DNA from: Candidatus Pollutiaquabacter sp. | GTDB taxonomy: Bacteria > Bacteroidota > Bacteroidia > AKYH767-A > 2013-40CM-41-45 | Assembly: GCA_903854075.1 (NCBI GenBank) | Contig: CAINVI010000003.1 | Coordinates: 1 to 5,687 of the forward strand | DNA length: 5,687 bases | Direction: 5' to 3' | Shown: piece after piece, positions 1-5,632 of the stretch | Layout of the letters: each line of letters starts with the position of its first letter | Numbering within the stretch: the first letter of the stretch is position 1 | Program-made: the position numbers and the translations under genes | The notes under the pieces: model-generated | The model's database searches: none | What the model saw: only the letters and a program-made list of their open reading frames with translations | What the model was told of the DNA's origin: nothing

Positions 1-384
1 ATTCACGCTGAGCTTCTTCAACGTTTCTTCGAAATCTTCACGAACCCGGTTTTCAACAGCTTTGCGATAGCGACGTTTTTCACGGTCGTTTTTCATAGTC
101 GCCATCGTTCGGTCCATTTCGTTCACCTTGATAGCTGCCAGTCGCGCATACGGATATACTTTGATCACATTGTAACGCAAGCGGTAATAGGCCTGAAGAT
201 TTTTAAGGTATTCCGGATTGCCCGATTCAACGATATCGACATCCTTAAGGTTCACTACGGGAATTGTGTCGCGACCTTCGATGATGTACGGTAATAAAAA
301 TCCTTGTTGCGTCTCGTTTCGCTGCGCCGATGCAGTAATTAGTCCTGCAAAAAATAACATCGATAATAGAAGTAGTCTTCCCAT
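1..384 (-). CDS. DUF4294-type secreted protein, 3' end beyond window (partial)
   Basis: I translated this by hand from the ATG at 384-382; the frame stays open to base 1, giving 128 residues without a stop. Residues 1-20 form a signal peptide: Arg3, a hydrophobic stretch, then ASA before Gln21. There is no lipobox cysteine, so a periplasmic or secreted protein is expected rather than a lipoprotein. The mature part has IEGRDTIPVVNLKDVDIV (residues 35-52), YYRLRYNVIKVYPYARLA (66-83), and then a charged helix (about 88-125). The pattern of a short beta segment, the RYNVIKVYPYA motif and a KR/E-rich helix is what I know of DUF4294, a family of unknown function largely limited to Bacteroidota and usually around 200 residues. 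About a third or more is therefore missing. The start lies 41 bases after the accC stop, with AAGG about 10 bases before the ATG. An in-frame TTG at 429-427 would overlap accC by a few bases, but the ATG gives the better signal peptide. Function is unknown; a cell-envelope role is inference. Confidence 0.85.
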   Translation of the reverse strand, partial: MGRLLLLSMLFFAGLITASAQRNETQQGFLLPYIIEGRDTIPVVNLKDVDIVESGNPEYLKNLQAYYRLRYNVIKVYPYARLAAIKVNEMDRTMATMKNDREKRRYRKAVENRVREDFEETLKKLSVN

Positions 385-425
385 TACTGCATCGCCTTGT
401 GACGACGTATCACGATAGGTAACGA

Positions 426-1907
426 TCAACGCAGCCGATTATTTTTCCAAGCGCTACCCGCTCCGCTATTTTGATCGGAACTAACAGGAAAAGACTTTTC
501 CTGAAGCAGATTTACTGCGAGAAAAGCAGCAATTTCCATTTCTTCCGAATCCTCTTTTATAAGCATCTCAGGCGAAAAATGATTTTTCACGAAATGCGTA
601 TCGAAACGACCCGAAGTAAACGCCGGGTGCTCCATCACGAAACGGCAGAATTCGAGTGTCGTCTTTACGCCGGAAATGTGGTAGTCATCGATAGCCCGAA
701 TCATCCGTTGAATGGCTTCTTCCCGGTCTTTTCCGTACGTGATCAACTTGGCAATCATCGGGTCGTAATAGATTGGAATATCCATGCCTTCTTCGTACGC
801 ATCATCCACTCGAACGCCCGGACCTTGTGGAATCCGGTAGGTCTGTAAACGTCCGATATCCGGTAAGAAATTGTTGGTTGGATCTTCGGCACAAACGCGG
901 ATTTCCATGGCATGCCCTTTAATCTTCAGGTCGTCCTGGGTAAACGACAAATTTTCGCCACGGGCCACTTTTATCTGTTCCTTGACAAGATCCAGTCCGG
1001 TGATGAACTCCGTCACAGGATGTTCCACCTGTAAGCGAGTATTCATTTCCAGAAAATAGAAATTCATATGTTCATCGAGCAGGAATTCAACCGTACCTGC
1101 ACCGACATACTTACAGGCTTTGGAAACTTCTACGGCGCAACGGCCCATCGCTTCGCGAATTTTGGGCGTCAGGACCGATGACGGAGCCTCTTCCACCACT
1201 TTCTGGTGTCGCCGCTGAATACTGCACTCCCGCTCGAACAGATACACTACATTTCCGTGCGTATCGCCTAACACTTGAATTTCGATGTGCCGTGGAGAAG
1301 CCACATACCGTTCGATGAAGACCGCACCATCGCCAAACGAGGAAATCGCTTCGCTGACGGCCAGTTTCATCTGCTCTTCGAATTCATCAGCATGGTGCAC
1401 GATGCGCATACCTTTGCCGCCACCGCCGGCAGATGCTTTGATCAACAACGGGAAGCCAACATCTGCTGCAATGCGCTTCCCCTCTTCTACACTTTCAATT
1501 GCTTTGGCTGTTCCGGGAACAAGCGGGATATTATGCTTCTCAGCCGTTGCTTTGGCCGCCAGTTTGCTGCCCATTTGTCGCATAGAATCACCGGAAGGTC
1601 CGATGAAAATCAACCCTGACGCTACCACCTTGTCGGCGAACGTAGCATTCTCGGAAAGAAAACCATAGCCGGGATGGATTGCATCGGCGCCTGTTTCTTT
1701 CGCCACTTCCAGGATCCTATCCATGACGAGATAACTTTGGGACGATGCCGCCGGACCAATCAGTACAGCTTCATCGGCATAACGCACATGCAGTGATTCA
1801 CGATCGGCTTCGGAATAGACAGCGACCGTTTTTATGCCCATCTCACGCGCTGAGCGCATCACACGAATAGCAATTTCGCCGCGGTTGGCAACCAGGATTT
1901 TTTTCAT
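426..1907 (-). CDS. accC: Biotin carboxylase subunit of acetyl-CoA (or propionyl-CoA) carboxylase
   Basis: Cytoplasmic ATP-dependent carboxylation of biotin on a separate carrier protein, the first half-reaction of acyl-CoA carboxylase. The 493 residues show the N-terminal biotin carboxylase domain (KKILVANRGEIAIRVMR at 2-18; HPGYGFLSEN at 78-87), the ATP-grasp domain with glycine-rich loop SAGGGGKGM (159-167), and the C-terminal domain from about 335. By alignment with the E. coli enzyme from memory, the expected residues are present: Lys115, Lys157, His207, Lys236, Glu274, Glu287, Asn289, Arg291, Glu295 and Arg337, the last five around EMNTRLQVEHPVTE (287-300) and MEIRVCAED (334-342). It is about 45 residues longer than E. 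coli AccC. The added tail (about 450-493) has no AMKM biotinylation motif, so this is a single-subunit protein, not a fused alpha chain. No carrier or carboxyltransferase gene is in view, so acetyl-CoA versus propionyl-CoA specificity cannot be decided. The ATG at 1907 follows AGAGGA and begins at the canonical N-terminus. Confidence 0.96.
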   Translation of the reverse strand: MKKILVANRGEIAIRVMRSAREMGIKTVAVYSEADRESLHVRYADEAVLIGPAASSQSYLVMDRILEVAKETGADAIHPGYGFLSENATFADKVVASGLIFIGPSGDSMRQMGSKLAAKATAEKHNIPLVPGTAKAIESVEEGKRIAADVGFPLLIKASAGGGGKGMRIVHHADEFEEQMKLAVSEAISSFGDGAVFIERYVASPRHIEIQVLGDTHGNVVYLFERECSIQRRHQKVVEEAPSSVLTPKIREAMGRCAVEVSKACKYVGAGTVEFLLDEHMNFYFLEMNTRLQVEHPVTEFITGLDLVKEQIKVARGENLSFTQDDLKIKGHAMEIRVCAEDPTNNFLPDIGRLQTYRIPQGPGVRVDDAYEEGMDIPIYYDPMIAKLITYGKDREEAIQRMIRAIDDYHISGVKTTLEFCRFVMEHPAFTSGRFDTHFVKNHFSPEMLIKEDSEEMEIAAFLAVNLLQEKSFPVSSDQNSGAGSAWKNNRLR

Positions 1908-1910
1908 TGT

Positions 1911-1916
1911 TCCTCT
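1911..1916 (-). promoter_or_regulatory. Shine-Dalgarno-like AGAGGA before accC
   Basis: On the minus strand AGAGGA is followed by ACA and then the accC ATG. This is the clearest purine-rich ribosome site among the metabolic genes here, though its 3-base spacing is shorter than usual. It supports the ATG at 1907-1905 as the start, in agreement with the conserved N-terminus of the protein. Confidence 0.5.
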
Positions 1917-1925
1917 TCTAGCTCC

Positions 1926-1950
1926 CGTAAAAGTACGTAATAACCCGTAA
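1926..1950. repeat. Three CGTAA repeats at exact 10-base spacing upstream of accC
   Basis: On the plus strand CGTAA occurs at 1926-1930, 1936-1940 and 1946-1950. The outer two copies are part of the longer match CCCGTAA (1924-1930 and 1944-1950). An inverted copy, TTACG, sits at 1974-1978. The period equals about one helical turn, so all copies would face the same side of the DNA, as in tandem operator sites. The repeat unit is short, so chance is a real alternative. The outer and inverted copies can also pair weakly (CCGTAA with TTACGG on the minus strand), but the loop is about 23 bases. Confidence 0.35.
1928..1935 (-). promoter_or_regulatory. Possible promoter -7 box for accC
   Basis: The minus strand reads TACTTTTA, one base off the Bacteroidota -7 consensus TAnnTTTG, about 20 bases before the accC ATG. 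I see no clear TTG-type -33 element upstream, only a T-run about 20 bases away. The box lies within the 74-base gap after the hydroxylase gene, so accC may have its own promoter in addition to read-through. It overlaps one of three CGTAA (minus: TTACG) repeats spaced 10 bases apart. The short distance to the ATG would leave a leader of only about 10-15 bases, which weakens the call. Confidence 0.35.
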
Positions 1951-1981
1951 GAAAAAACGTCCGGCAGAAAGGGTTACGGCC

Positions 1982-2629
1982 TTAAAACGAGGGCTGCCGG
2001 GTTTTGTCGTGAACTACTTTCACATCGGGCATTGTGCCAAAAACATAATCCCACAATGGCATGGAGACGGCATAGGCGGCACCTTTTTCCGAATAGTGAT
2101 GCAGACTGTGGTGCTTCCACAAGTACTTTAAAAAATTAGCTGGCGGTCGCATCGCATGTAAGGCATAATGAATGACGAGGTAGGTCGAGTAGCCGGAAAT
2201 GAATCCACCAAACAAAATCCACCCTTGCACACCAAAGGTGAATCGAAAGATGCCCCAGAAAAGAAAAGCTATGACGACCGACATCACCGGCGGCATCACC
2301 AGTCGGTCTTTATCCCGGGGAAATTCGTGATGGATGCCGTGCATATAATACTGCAACTTCTCCTCGAACTCACTCGCAGTATGGAAATGAAAAACAAAGC
2401 GATGGATGAAGTATTCCAGCAACGTGAAGGAAAATAGCCCGACCGGAAAAAGCCACCAGTCGGAAGCAAGATCAATGACCGGTAGTCCGGCGGAATATCC
2501 AAGACAGCCTAAGCCGATCACGTAATACAAAGTTACAGGAACCGCGAAATGTGTGCGGGTCAATCGTTCCATCCAGCGATTCCGGAAAACGGTCTTGCTG
2601 CCTTTGTTGTCAATCTTGAAATCCTTCAT
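1982..2629 (-). CDS. Fatty acid hydroxylase superfamily protein, fatty acid 2-hydroxylase-like
   Basis: An integral membrane di-metal oxygenase of the sterol desaturase/fatty acid hydroxylase superfamily (PF04116 type), 215 residues. The histidine motifs appear in order: HRFVFHFH (76-83), HGIHHEFPRDKDRLVMPP (97-114), HYALH (154-158) and HHSLHHY (173-179), ending in WDYVFGT (193-199). The spacing and the HGIHH..P.DK.RLVMPP signature resemble yeast Scs7 and human FA2H, which hydroxylate the alpha carbon of fatty acyl chains in sphingolipids. It fits them better than it fits sterol desaturases. All ten metal-ligand histidines known from Scs7 appear to have counterparts (H76, H81, H97, H100, H101, H154, H158, H174, H177, H178). 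Hydrophobic stretches near 30-50, 58-75, 113-133 and 137-157 suit four membrane segments. There is no cytochrome b5 domain, so electrons must come from elsewhere. It starts 39 bases after the speB stop without a good Shine-Dalgarno. The substrate is inferred: a 2-hydroxy acyl chain of a sphingolipid or other membrane lipid. Confidence 0.88.
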   Translation of the reverse strand: MKDFKIDNKGSKTVFRNRWMERLTRTHFAVPVTLYYVIGLGCLGYSAGLPVIDLASDWWLFPVGLFSFTLLEYFIHRFVFHFHTASEFEEKLQYYMHGIHHEFPRDKDRLVMPPVMSVVIAFLFWGIFRFTFGVQGWILFGGFISGYSTYLVIHYALHAMRPPANFLKYLWKHHSLHHYSEKGAAYAVSMPLWDYVFGTMPDVKVVHDKTRQPSF

Positions 2630-2668
2630 AGCCGAATTATGTTACAGGCTGAAAGGTAATCCGCACCA

Positions 2669-3562
2669 TTACTTTTTACTATGACTTTCGTTATATCCGA
2701 TCAGGCGATAAGTCAGCTTAGCGAGGGTAAATTCGGAAAGAATGGACCCTTCCATCGGGGCACACTCCACAATATCAAAACCAACCACCTGGCGTTCTTT
2801 GAAAACCTCCGCCAGGAAGTCCAGGGTTTCGGACCAGAATAACCCATTCGGCTCCGCAGTACCCACGGCCGGCATGATAGACGGATCAAAACCATCGGCA
2901 TCAATGGTCAGGTAAACATGTTCAGAAAGGTGTGACAAGGCACGTTCTTTCCAATCGGAAGTGCGACGGATGTCGTGTGCGTAAAAGGTATGGATCTTAT
3001 CGCTGGATTTGATCAGGTCGGACTCTTCTTTGCATTGCGCACGGATTCCAAGCTGTACCAGCGGAATTCCTTGCTCGTGGATACGCGCCATCACCGAAGC
3101 ATGTGAATACGGATTGCCGTGGTATTCCATGCGTAAATCGGAGTGCGCATCGATCTGCAATACCGTCAGGTTCGGATATTTTTTAGCATGCGCCTGTACG
3201 AAACCGTTGGTCACAGTATGTTCGGCACCCAGCGAAACGACGTACTTGCCGTCTGCAATCAAGCGTGAAGTTTCTTGTTCGATGTGCGCTACTGCCTCCG
3301 CATCCACTTTGCCGTCGAAATTCATTTCGGGCAACGTAGCGATACCGCAAAGCTTGTAGGTCTCCTGATCCAACTCTTCATCGTAGAACTCCACAAAATG
3401 CGAAGCGCTGACAATTGCAGCCGGTCCTTTGGCGGATCCTTCCAGGTATGACGACGTATGTTCGTAAGGCACCTGCTGAATCACGTATTTCGAATTCGCG
3501 TAGGCGGTAAGATCTGCTTCCGGAATAGCCAGAAATCCTTCTTCGTGGGAGAGCGCTTTCAT
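2669..3562 (-). CDS. speB: Agmatinase-type ureohydrolase
   Basis: Hydrolyses agmatine to putrescine and urea in the cytoplasm, if the family assignment holds at substrate level. The 297 residues carry the ureohydrolase (arginase/agmatinase) motifs in order: GAEHT (112-116), IDAHSDLR (137-144), SHASV (153-157), TIDADGFDPS (219-228) and DIVECAPMEG (263-272). Expected binuclear manganese ligands are His115, Asp138, His140, Asp142, Asp221 and Asp223. Glu266 matches the acidic residue that contacts the guanidinium group. The first motif reads GAEH where GGDH or GGEH is usual, and all metal-binding positions are kept. The length suits agmatinases. The start is 5 bases after the sucC stop, so translational coupling is likely; the purine-rich 3' end of sucC (AAAGGCGGTAAG) could serve as ribosome site. 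Formiminoglutamase or guanidinobutyrase activity is possible but less likely. No arginine decarboxylase gene is in the window. Confidence 0.88.
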   Translation of the reverse strand: MKALSHEEGFLAIPEADLTAYANSKYVIQQVPYEHTSSYLEGSAKGPAAIVSASHFVEFYDEELDQETYKLCGIATLPEMNFDGKVDAEAVAHIEQETSRLIADGKYVVSLGAEHTVTNGFVQAHAKKYPNLTVLQIDAHSDLRMEYHGNPYSHASVMARIHEQGIPLVQLGIRAQCKEESDLIKSSDKIHTFYAHDIRRTSDWKERALSHLSEHVYLTIDADGFDPSIMPAVGTAEPNGLFWSETLDFLAEVFKERQVVGFDIVECAPMEGSILSEFTLAKLTYRLIGYNESHSKK

Positions 3563-3567
3563 ACCGA

Positions 3568-4767
3568 TTACTTACCGCCTTTCAAAACCTGGTTGACGAG
3601 GTCGGCAGCTTCCTTCAGCTCGATTGCCGAGAACACTTTCAGGCCGGACGTTTCGATGATCTTCTTCGCTTCCTCGGCGTTGGTACCTTGCAGACGAACG
3701 ATGATCGGCACCGGAATTTCGCCGATGTTCTTGTACGCATCCACAATACCTTGCGCCACGCGGTCGCAGCGCACGATACCGCCGAAAATATTGACCAGAA
3801 TGGCTTTCACGTTAGGATCTTTCAGAATGATACGAAAGGCCTGCTCCACGCGAGCGGCATTGGCCGTGCCGCCAACATCCAGAAAGTTGGCCGGTTCGCC
3901 ACCCGACAATTTGATCATGTCCATGGTCGCCATGGCAAGGCCGGCGCCGTTGACCATACAGCCTACGTTTCCGTCTAGCTTGACATAGTTGAGGTTGTGC
4001 TCTCCCGCTTCTACTTCGGTAGGATCTTCTTCGGTTACGTCGCGCATTGCTACGAAATCCGGATGACGGAAAAGACCGTTATCGTCGAAATTGACTTTCG
4101 CATCCACTGCGATGATCTTATCGTCGGAGGTTTTGAGGACCGGATTGATCTCGAACATCGACGCATCGATGGTGTCGTAGGCTTTGTAGAGCGAGGCGAC
4201 GAATTTGGTCATCTGCTTGAACGCTTCTCCGGAAAGGCCGAGGTTAAAAGCGATCTTGCGGGTCTGGAAACCTTGCAATCCGGCGCCCGGATCTACCTCT
4301 TCTTTAAAGATCAGGTGTGGCGTTTTAGCAGCTACTTCCTCGATGTCCATTCCACCTTCGGTGGAATACATGATGATATTGCGGCCGGTCTGGCGGTTGA
4401 GCAGTACGCTCATGTAAAATTCTTTGGTGGGGTTCGGCCCCGGATAATATACGTCCTGGGCGATGAGCACCTTGTTGACCTTTTTTCCTTGCGGACCCGT
4501 TTGCGGAGTGATCAGGTTCATGCCGATGATATCGGTAGCTTTTTCCTTCACCTCATCGAGGGATTTGGCCAGCTTCACTCCGCCGCCTTTACCGCGGCCG
4601 CCGGCGTGGATCTGGGCTTTTACCACCCACCACTGGGTGCCCGTTTGGCTGGTAAGTTCCTTGGCGGCGTTAACGGCCTGCTCCGGCGTATCAGCGACAA
4701 TCCCTTCCTGGATGCCGACGCCAAACGATTTGAGGATTTGTTTGCCCTGATATTCGTGAATGTTCAT
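3568..4767 (-). CDS. sucC: Succinyl-CoA synthetase (ADP/GDP-forming) beta subunit
   Basis: Beta subunit of the TCA-cycle enzyme that interconverts succinyl-CoA, Pi and NDP with succinate, CoA and NTP; it works as a complex with SucD. The 399 residues compare with 388 in E. coli. The ATP-grasp half begins with MNIHEYQGKQIL (1-12) and has VKAQIHAGGRGKGGGVK (49-65), EFYMSVLLNR (116-125), FEINPV (205-210) and VDAKVNFDDN (221-230). Lys50, Asn208 and Asp222 match nucleotide and Mg-binding positions. The ligase half has GNVGCMVNGAGLAM (266-279), FLDVGGTA (295-302) and VNIFGGIVRCD (325-335), which bind succinate and the phosphohistidine loop. Nucleotide preference cannot be read from this. sucD does not follow; speB does. 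Upstream is a 106-base gap with a promoter-like box, so this is probably the first gene of the unit. The ATG at 4767 lacks a Shine-Dalgarno and is preceded by a 14-base palindrome. Confidence 0.97.
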   Translation of the reverse strand: MNIHEYQGKQILKSFGVGIQEGIVADTPEQAVNAAKELTSQTGTQWWVVKAQIHAGGRGKGGGVKLAKSLDEVKEKATDIIGMNLITPQTGPQGKKVNKVLIAQDVYYPGPNPTKEFYMSVLLNRQTGRNIIMYSTEGGMDIEEVAAKTPHLIFKEEVDPGAGLQGFQTRKIAFNLGLSGEAFKQMTKFVASLYKAYDTIDASMFEINPVLKTSDDKIIAVDAKVNFDDNGLFRHPDFVAMRDVTEEDPTEVEAGEHNLNYVKLDGNVGCMVNGAGLAMATMDMIKLSGGEPANFLDVGGTANAARVEQAFRIILKDPNVKAILVNIFGGIVRCDRVAQGIVDAYKNIGEIPVPIIVRLQGTNAEEAKKIIETSGLKVFSAIELKEAADLVNQVLKGGK

Positions 4768-4769
4768 TG

Positions 4770-4783
4770 AAAAACGCGTTTTT
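4770..4783. repeat. 14-bp perfect palindrome in the sucC leader
   Basis: AAAAACGCGTTTTT is perfectly self-complementary and ends two bases before the sucC ATG, where a Shine-Dalgarno would normally lie. It has no loop, so a protein-binding site is more plausible than a stable RNA hairpin. A/T-rich leaders without Shine-Dalgarno are common in Bacteroidota, so the palindrome may be incidental. Confidence 0.4.
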
Positions 4784-4814
4784 AGAGGTGTTTACCGGCT
4801 TTTTCCGGCGACGG

Positions 4815-4822
4815 CAAAAGTA
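4815..4822 (-). promoter_or_regulatory. Promoter -7 box for sucC-speB-hydroxylase unit
   Basis: The minus strand reads TACTTTTG, an exact match to the Bacteroidota housekeeping sigma -7 consensus TAnnTTTG. It lies 47 bases before the sucC ATG, so transcription would start near 4808 and give a leader of about 40 bases. No convincing TTG -33 element is visible 17-23 bases upstream, where the sequence is C-rich on the minus strand. Position and box quality make this the best promoter candidate in the window. Confidence 0.6.
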
Positions 4823-4873
4823 GCGATTTTTTATGGAAATGAGGGGGTGGTGTGCCCTACGGTAACAATAAAT

Positions 4874-5473
4874 TTATCGGCTATGGAGAGATTCATAAAA
4901 AGACTTATATCGGGAAATTCCGTTCAGATAATTAAAATCACTTTTGGAAATTTTAGAATGAATCCACATGTCTATGGGGATCAACTCCGAATTGCCAGGG
5001 GCCCAATGGAGTTCCGGGTTCGACCAAATTTGATGTAACAAACGTTGGATTGAATTTGAACACAACTCAAAGCGGTATGACTTTTTGGACAAGACAACAA
5101 ATATCCTTTTTAGTAAAACTAGACGATCATAATTGAATGTTAAGTTTTTTCTCCGCTCAATTCTTTTTCTAAATTTTTCGATTTCAAAATCAGCTGAGTC
5201 GAATAAATCCATTGATATCAAATTGACAATTTTTAGTAGAAATAGGTAATGATTCCACCCCTCTTTATCCTTCACTAGTCTCAGACCATTTTCTATAATT
5301 TTTACTGACGTTTTATAATTTTTTGAAATAAAATGAGCATGGGCACTAAGAGAAATAGTTTGAACAGCTATAAAATCAGGGGTTTTATGATCAATAACTA
5401 GCATAGCATCTTCAATTTCATCAATTAGCCGACTAATTTTATCGCCTTTTTGAAGTTTCGCAATAATGCTCAA
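4874..5473 (-). CDS. Unrecognised AT-rich ORF, helical and weakly TPR-like, uncertain N-terminus
   Basis: I do not recognise this protein. From a TTG at 5473-5471 it has 199 residues; the first in-frame ATG (5404-5402) would give 176. The TTG is preceded by GGAG (5482-5479) at 5-base spacing, a good ribosome site. However, the frame stays open upstream to a TAA at 5608-5606 and the extra 44 codons still look protein-like, so the true N-terminus may be longer or lost. The sequence is mostly helical, Lys/Ile/Leu-rich, with no signal peptide or membrane segment. Two stretches resemble tetratricopeptide helix pairs (about 42-67, and 75-105 with LFDSADFEIEKF). The C-terminal part has W-, H- and P-rich segments (ELHWAPGNSELIPIDMWIHS at 154-173), possibly a distinct small domain. 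GC is about 33% against about 50% in the neighbours, which suggests foreign origin. It lies 106 bases upstream of sucC and is separated from it by a promoter. A fragment of a larger TPR-like protein is quite possible. Confidence 0.55.
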   Translation of the reverse strand: MSIIAKLQKGDKISRLIDEIEDAMLVIDHKTPDFIAVQTISLSAHAHFISKNYKTSVKIIENGLRLVKDKEGWNHYLFLLKIVNLISMDLFDSADFEIEKFRKRIERRKNLTFNYDRLVLLKRIFVVLSKKSYRFELCSNSIQRLLHQIWSNPELHWAPGNSELIPIDMWIHSKISKSDFNYLNGISRYKSFYESLHSR

Positions 5474-5594
5474 GTTATCTCCAATCAGTTTATTTACTAT
5501 CGAGTTGGTAAAACTTTTTGATTCCTCAACGTAGTTTATTGCCTTATTAAAAAAATAGTTTACACAATTAGAATATTTGATACTTGTATGTGTG

Positions 5595-5632
5595 AGTGCC
5601 AGCTGTTATATTTCTGAAGCCAGGCTGGCGCT
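5595..5632. repeat. Inverted repeat at the AT-rich/GC-rich junction
   Basis: AGTGCCAGC (5595-5603) pairs with GCTGGCGCT (5624-5632), nine positions with one T-G wobble, around a 20-base loop. A nested perfect palindrome, GCCAGGCTGGC, lies at 5619-5629, so GCCAG also occurs twice directly (5598-5602, 5619-5623). Neither arm is followed by a T-run in a way that makes a clean intrinsic terminator. It could be the end of a mobile or repeated element. No transposase or recombinase gene is visible. Confidence 0.5.

Noticed and set aside
1944..1979. Possible terminator between the hydroxylase gene and accC
   Set aside because: CCGTAA and TTACGG can pair on the minus strand, as can TAACCC and GGGTTA, but the stems are 6 bp with loops of about 23 bases, and the T-run lies in the loop rather than after the stem.
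3458..3988. Plus-strand open frame of 176 codons across the speB-sucC junction
   Set aside because: Antisense to two well-supported genes, low-complexity Ser/Ala/Pro composition and no family resemblance.
3997..4770. Long plus-strand open frame of 257 codons opposite sucC
   Set aside because: It lies wholly antisense to the strongly conserved sucC, has no recognisable protein features and mirrors sucC codon structure; it is a shadow frame.
4795..4808. CCGG-N6-CCGG hairpin in the sucC leader
   Set aside because: Only 4-5 bp of stem from a self-complementary tetramer, with no T-run after it; not convincing as a terminator or riboswitch.
4760..5038. Plus-strand 92-codon frame across the sucC start and the AT-rich ORF
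   Set aside because: It starts inside the sucC start region on the opposite strand, spans the promoter gap and shows no recognisable protein character.
4874..5605. Toxin, defence or transposase protein
   Set aside because: No catalytic motif (DDE, HNH, PIN, HEPN or Tyr recombinase signature) could be seen in the translated AT-rich ORF; naming a function would be invention.
5580..5632. Integron attC site at the right end
   Set aside because: GTTATAT and the GC-rich inverted repeats are suggestive, but the GTTRRRY/RYYYAAC core boxes do not match and no integrase is visible; kept only as a test under the GC-rich segment finding.
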